Source of the DNA: a bacterium
Lineage (GTDB): Bacteria > UBA9089 > UBA9088
Length of the DNA: 7,432 bases
Assembly (NCBI GenBank): GCA_003498085.1
Contig: DNCM01000167.1
Span: 1-7,432 of the forward strand
Direction: 5' to 3'
Shown piece after piece: positions 5,873 through 7,432 of this stretch. The notes beneath the pieces were generated by a model, which did not search any database, was not told where the DNA came from, and saw only the letters and a program-made list of their open reading frames with translations. Position 1 is the stretch's first letter, and every line of letters starts with the position of its first letter. The translations under genes and the position numbers were made by a program.

Positions 5873-6421
5873 ATGACAATAATAAATTTATTACCACCAG
5901 AAATAATAGAAAAAAGAAAGAAAAAACAGCAAACTATACTTGTTTTAAGCGTTATTGGTATCTATGGAGCACTTCTTGCTTGTGTTGGGCTTTATCTTAA
6001 TATGGAAAAAAATAAACTTATTTTTGATATTAAAAAAATTGAAAAAGAAAACGAGGCCCTTCGGCCAACTCTAGAAAGAATAAGGCAGATAGAAGCAGAA
6101 AACTCTGAAATAAAAAGAAGGCTTGGCGTTATTCAAACGCTTATTCAGGAAAGGTTTAAATGGGTAAAGATTTTAGAAGAAATAAGCAAGACAATAACCT
6201 CTAATGTTTGGCTTTCTAGCATAATACCAAGTGGTGGAAATACCCTTTCTTTTACTTGTTCAGCATTTTCTAACTTTGATGTTGCAAGATTTATGGTGGC
6301 TTTAATGGAAAATCCATTTTTCTCTGATGTTCAACTTGGGATTGTCTCATCAGTTGGAAGGGAAGGTGTAGACGAAAGGGTAAGAAAGGGCTTTTCTTTA
6401 ACTGTGAGGTATAACTTATGA
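5873..6421 (+). CDS. pilN: Type IV pilus inner-membrane platform protein PilN
   Basis: PilN is a single-pass inner-membrane protein whose cytoplasmic N-terminus binds PilM and whose periplasmic part dimerises with PilO. The 182-residue product begins TIINLLPPE (2-10), the diagnostic PilM-docking motif, then a basic stretch KRKKK (14-18) and one membrane helix (about 21-42). A charged coiled-coil region follows (about 45-95), and then a small periplasmic ferredoxin-like domain that includes WLSSIIPSGGNTLSF. The start at 5873 is 28 nt after pilM, with only a weak GAGAAAG before it. The end overlaps pilO by an ATGA junction. T2SS GspL C-terminal regions are similar, but the separate PilM and the NLLP motif point to the pilus type. 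Confidence 0.9.
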   Translation: MTIINLLPPEIIEKRKKKQQTILVLSVIGIYGALLACVGLYLNMEKNKLIFDIKKIEKENEALRPTLERIRQIEAENSEIKRRLGVIQTLIQERFKWVKILEEISKTITSNVWLSSIIPSGGNTLSFTCSAFSNFDVARFMVALMENPFFSDVQLGIVSSVGREGVDERVRKGFSLTVRYNL

Positions 6422-6975
6422 AAAGGCTGACGGAAACTCAAAAGCTATATTTTGTAATTAGTTTAATCGTAATAGGAGCAACAGCTGGCTTTTACTATAA
6501 TTTTTATAAACCAGTATCTTTTGAAATAAAAAGACTTAAAGAAGATAAAAAAATTAAGGAACAAACCCTTATTAATAATAAAAAAGAAGCTGCAAGACTT
6601 CCTTATGTAGAGGCAGAAAGTAAAAGGCTTAAGGTTGAGCTTTTTTATGCGGAAGAGGTTTTGCCAAAAGACATAAATGTTCCATATTTGCTCGTAACTC
6701 TTACTCAACTTTCATTTGATAATAAAGTTTATTTTTCATTATATTCTCCGGGAGGAATAGAGGAAAGGGGGGATTATGCAGTCTATTCTATTAGTCTTCC
6801 AATTGTTGGAACATTTCATAATATAGTTAGGTTCATTTGTGCAGTCGGTAACCTTCCAAGGTTAATAAATGTAGTGGATTTATCATTATCTGCAATAGGT
6901 GTAAGGATGGCAGAAGAAGAGTTTCTGGATACTGTTTCCTGTCCATTGAGGCTTGAGGCTTACATATACAGATGA
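6418..6975 (+). CDS. pilO: Type IV pilus inner-membrane platform protein PilO
   Basis: PilO is the partner of PilN in the inner-membrane alignment complex. The 185-residue product has a short cytoplasmic N-terminus, one membrane helix (about 10-29), a Lys/Glu-rich coiled coil (about 33-75) and the family's short linker EEVLPKD, followed by a periplasmic domain with VPYLLVTLTQLSFDNKV and SLPIVGTFHNIVRFI. The latter matches the conserved G-x-[FY]-x-x-[ILV]-x-x-F pattern of PilO. Sequence conservation is low, so the call rests on topology, these motifs and position between pilN and pilP. It overlaps pilN and pilP by 4 nt each (ATGA), typical of tightly coupled operons. Confidence 0.88.
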   Translation: MKRLTETQKLYFVISLIVIGATAGFYYNFYKPVSFEIKRLKEDKKIKEQTLINNKKEAARLPYVEAESKRLKVELFYAEEVLPKDINVPYLLVTLTQLSFDNKVYFSLYSPGGIEERGDYAVYSISLPIVGTFHNIVRFICAVGNLPRLINVVDLSLSAIGVRMAEEEFLDTVSCPLRLEAYIYR

Positions 6976-7432
6976 GAAACCAGGTATCAGGTATCAGGTA
7001 TCAGGTATCAGAAAGGAAAATAAGTAGACGAGGAAAGAAGATTTTACTTATATTTACACTTATTCTGGTTTTAGGGTGTAAAAAAAAGGAAGAAGAAAAG
7101 CCCATTGAATTGCCAATTTCGCCACCACCTTACATAGAAGTTGAAAAACCAGAATATGAGACATATTATTACTTCGATATGGGAAGAAGAGATCCTTTTA
7201 TTCCACTGGAAGAACTTGAGAGAATGAAGCAAGAGCAAATGTTAAAAGAGAGGGAAAGGGTGGAGAGGGAAAAACCAAAAGAAGAAGGACTGGTATTTTC
7301 CCTTACTGGGCTTGTCTGGGATAGCAAGGATGTAGTTGGTATTGTAGAGGGAGAAACTGAAAATTATCTTTTTGTGAAAGATAAACTCGTAGATAAAGAT
7401 GGAGAATTTGTTCCTGATATAGATGGATATCC
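6972..7432 (+). CDS. pilP: Type IV pilus lipoprotein PilP, 3' end beyond the window
   Basis: PilP is an inner-membrane-anchored periplasmic lipoprotein that binds PilN/PilO and the secretin PilQ. The 153 codons seen run open to the window edge. The product has an unusually long n-region (1-23, basic, partly encoded by the 7-bp repeat), a hydrophobic segment ILLIFTLILVLG (24-35) and a lipobox-like VLGC with Cys36, then a Pro-rich linker. The family motif GRRDPFIPL is at 71-79, followed by a charged helix and the start of the beta domain (LTGLVWDSKDVVGIVEG). ATG 6972 overlaps the pilO stop as ATGA. No other ATG, GTG or TTG lies in frame before the lipobox, so the repeat must be translated if this start is used. 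A pilQ secretin gene is expected downstream but is not seen. Confidence 0.9.
   Translation, partial: MRNQVSGIRYQVSERKISRRGKKILLIFTLILVLGCKKKEEEKPIELPISPPPYIEVEKPEYETYYYFDMGRRDPFIPLEELERMKQEQMLKERERVEREKPKEEGLVFSLTGLVWDSKDVVGIVEGETENYLFVKDKLVDKDGEFVPDIDGY
6981..7011 (+). repeat. Heptanucleotide tandem repeat (CAGGTAT) at the pilP start
   Basis: Four perfect copies of CAGGTAT (6981-7008) are followed by a partial CAG (7009-7011), starting with codon 4 of pilP. The unit is not a multiple of three. Removing one unit gives an in-frame TAA shortly after the tract, and adding one gives a TAG, so slippage would switch pilP off. Whether the tract varies in length is unknown. It may instead be a fixed member of a dispersed heptamer repeat that happens to sit in the gene. 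Confidence 0.95.

Noticed and set aside
6981..7011. CRISPR-like array
   Set aside because: The 7-bp units are directly abutting with no spacers, so this is a simple tandem repeat inside a gene.
7023..7049. Twin-arginine signal in PilP (SRRGKK)
   Set aside because: The position after the arginines lacks the hydrophobic residues of the Tat motif, and the following lipobox Cys fits a normal Sec-dependent lipoprotein.

Overview
This AT-rich window reads almost entirely on the + strand and holds ten protein genes with very little spacer. It looks like bacterial chromosome from a Gram-negative (diderm) lineage, because the right end encodes an inner-membrane type IV pilus assembly platform (PilM, PilN, PilO) and a PilP-type lipoprotein, which normally links that platform to an outer-membrane secretin. 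The genus cannot be named from sequence alone. The protein divergence and unusual gene order would fit an uncultured or deep-branching phylum, but that is inference.

Layout: 1-133 is non-coding apart from a weak inverted repeat. A sigma70-like promoter at 124-154 precedes groES (191-475) and groEL (500-2125), both with strong Shine-Dalgarno sites. No CIRCE operator is visible. The 167-bp gap after groEL holds a long inverted repeat (2140-2207), whose right arm overlaps a good promoter (TTGTCT-N17-TATAAT, 2190-2218). That promoter probably drives a tightly packed operon: phoH (near-cognate start near 2293), a 68-codon Flp-type pilin-like gene, rbfA, a DHH-family nrnA-like phosphoesterase, then pilM, pilN, pilO and pilP (cut by the window end). 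Most junctions overlap by 4-8 nt or are separated by fewer than 30 nt.

Functionally there is a protein-folding unit (GroES/GroEL), an RNA and ribosome maturation unit (PhoH, RbfA, NrnA-like) and a pilus or type II secretion-like assembly unit (PilMNOP). A tiny prepilin-like gene sits inside the RNA unit rather than the pilus unit.

The points most worth a second look are: a 7-bp tandem repeat (CAGGTAT, 4 copies plus CAG) directly after the pilP start codon, where gain or loss of one unit brings an early stop codon; phoH coding sequence extending about 69 codons upstream of its first ATG with no ATG, GTG or TTG available; the embedded Flp-like pilin; and rbfA-nrnA detached from its common nusA-infB/truB setting. 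I did not find a wholly new multi-gene system.
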